Shown here: in pieces, positions 5,516 to 5,722 of the stretch
Numbering within the stretch: position 1 is the stretch's first letter
Layout: each line of letters opens with the position of its first letter
NCBI GenBank assembly: GCA_964345475.1
Contig: CAYFQW010000042.1
Location: 1 to 5,722, forward strand
DNA length: 5,722 nt
From: WRIS01 sp964345475
GTDB lineage: Bacteria; Actinomycetota; Coriobacteriia; Coriobacteriales; Eggerthellaceae
Direction of reading: 5' to 3'
The notes under the pieces: generated by a model
What the model was told of the DNA's origin: nothing
The model's database searches: none
What the model saw: the letters and a program-made list of their open reading frames with translations, nothing else
Made by a program: the position numbers and the translations under genes

Positions 5516-5584
5516 GACATACATTTAACCAACGTCCTTTTCTGTAAGGCACTCTGCCATTTATTCACAAAATAGGATAAAGCG

Positions 5585-5643
5585 TTCTCTTGAGAATATA
5601 TATACGCTAGAAATTATAAGCATAGCAATAGTTAGCATGCTAA
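5585..5643 (+). promoter_or_regulatory. Promoter and palindromes before the Tat-signal gene
   Basis: TTGAGA (5590-5595) and TATAAG (5615-5620) are 19 bases apart, or 17 if ATTATA (5613-5618) is taken as -10. The -35 is embedded in TTCTC-TT-GAGAA (5585-5596). A second perfect palindrome, TTAGCATGCTAA (5632-5643), lies just after the predicted start of transcription. Both are candidate operator sites. Confidence 0.35.
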
Positions 5644-5676
5644 TTAAAATTCAAAAAGAGTTAAAGGGAGGAAGCT

Positions 5677-5722
5677 ATGACGCTGAAGATGAGTCGCCGT
5701 GGTTTTTTAAAAACTTCGGCAG
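5677..5722 (+). CDS. Tat-signal protein, N-terminal fragment
   Basis: Only 15 codons lie in the window, reading MTLKMSRRGFLKTSA before the edge. The S-R-R-G-F-L-K twin-arginine motif is the typical start of Tat-exported redox enzymes, such as flavoprotein reductases or molybdopterin oxidoreductases; the family cannot be told from this fragment. AGGGAGG (5665-5671) lies five bases before the ATG, a strong ribosome binding site. A Met at residue 5 also precedes the motif, but the first ATG has the better spacing. The context, a second exported reductase locus near a first, suits Eggerthellaceae, which carry many such genes; that is inference. Confidence 0.75.
   Translation, partial: MTLKMSRRGFLKTSA

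Larger units (their letters stand above)
5439..5676. other. Leader region before the right-edge gene
   Basis: No gene is supported between the IS30-type remnant and the ATG at 5677. It contains the right copy of the inverted repeat (5499-5515) and becomes markedly AT-rich from about 5560. Two small palindromes, 5585-5596 and 5632-5643, flank a promoter-like pair (5590-5620). Confidence 0.5.

Noticed and set aside
1..5722. CRISPR array, tRNA or rRNA
   Set aside because: No regularly spaced repeats and no cloverleaf or conserved rRNA segments were seen on either strand.

Overview
The window looks like a piece of an anaerobic, respiring actinobacterial genome, most likely Eggerthellaceae (Coriobacteriia). 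The reasons are a Tat-exported SdhA/FrdA-type flavoprotein paired with an FrdB-type iron-sulfur protein, a second Tat-signal protein starting at the right edge, small TetR and MarR regulators, a small lipoprotein and an IS30-like remnant in between. Base composition is moderate, below the GC-rich members of that family, so the genus is left open. The taxonomic call is an inference from gene content; there is no rRNA or other marker.

Layout. 1-371: no convincing gene; a long hairpin (202-271), then a promoter-like pair (294-322) and a small inverted repeat before the first gene. 372-2234 (+): Tat-signal, lipobox-bearing FAD oxidoreductase subunit. 2283-2984 (+): its iron-sulfur partner, with cysteines for one [2Fe-2S] and probably two [4Fe-4S] clusters. 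2985-3137: a strong hairpin overlapping a promoter-like -35. 3138-3710 (+): TetR-family regulator. 3810-4259 (-): MarR-family regulator, convergent with it. 4260-4757: non-coding, with a repeat and the terminator of the next gene. 4758-5174 (-): small acidic lipoprotein, with a perfect 36-base palindrome just upstream (5245-5280). 5291-5438: frameshifted remnant of an IS30-type transposase N-terminus. 5439-5676: non-coding leader with two small palindromes. 5677-5722 (+): first 15 codons of another Tat-signal protein.

How it may work. The flavoprotein and iron-sulfur protein would form an extracytoplasmic two-subunit reductase (or dehydrogenase) that takes electrons through Fe-S clusters to FAD and an unknown acceptor. 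It resembles fumarate reductase and adenylylsulfate reductase, but by eye it lacks the substrate-binding His and Arg residues of E. coli FrdA, and no membrane anchor is encoded next to it. The TetR gene directly downstream is the obvious candidate regulator. The right half (lipoprotein, palindrome, IS fragment, direct and inverted repeats) looks like a patch rearranged by mobile DNA between two respiratory reductase loci.
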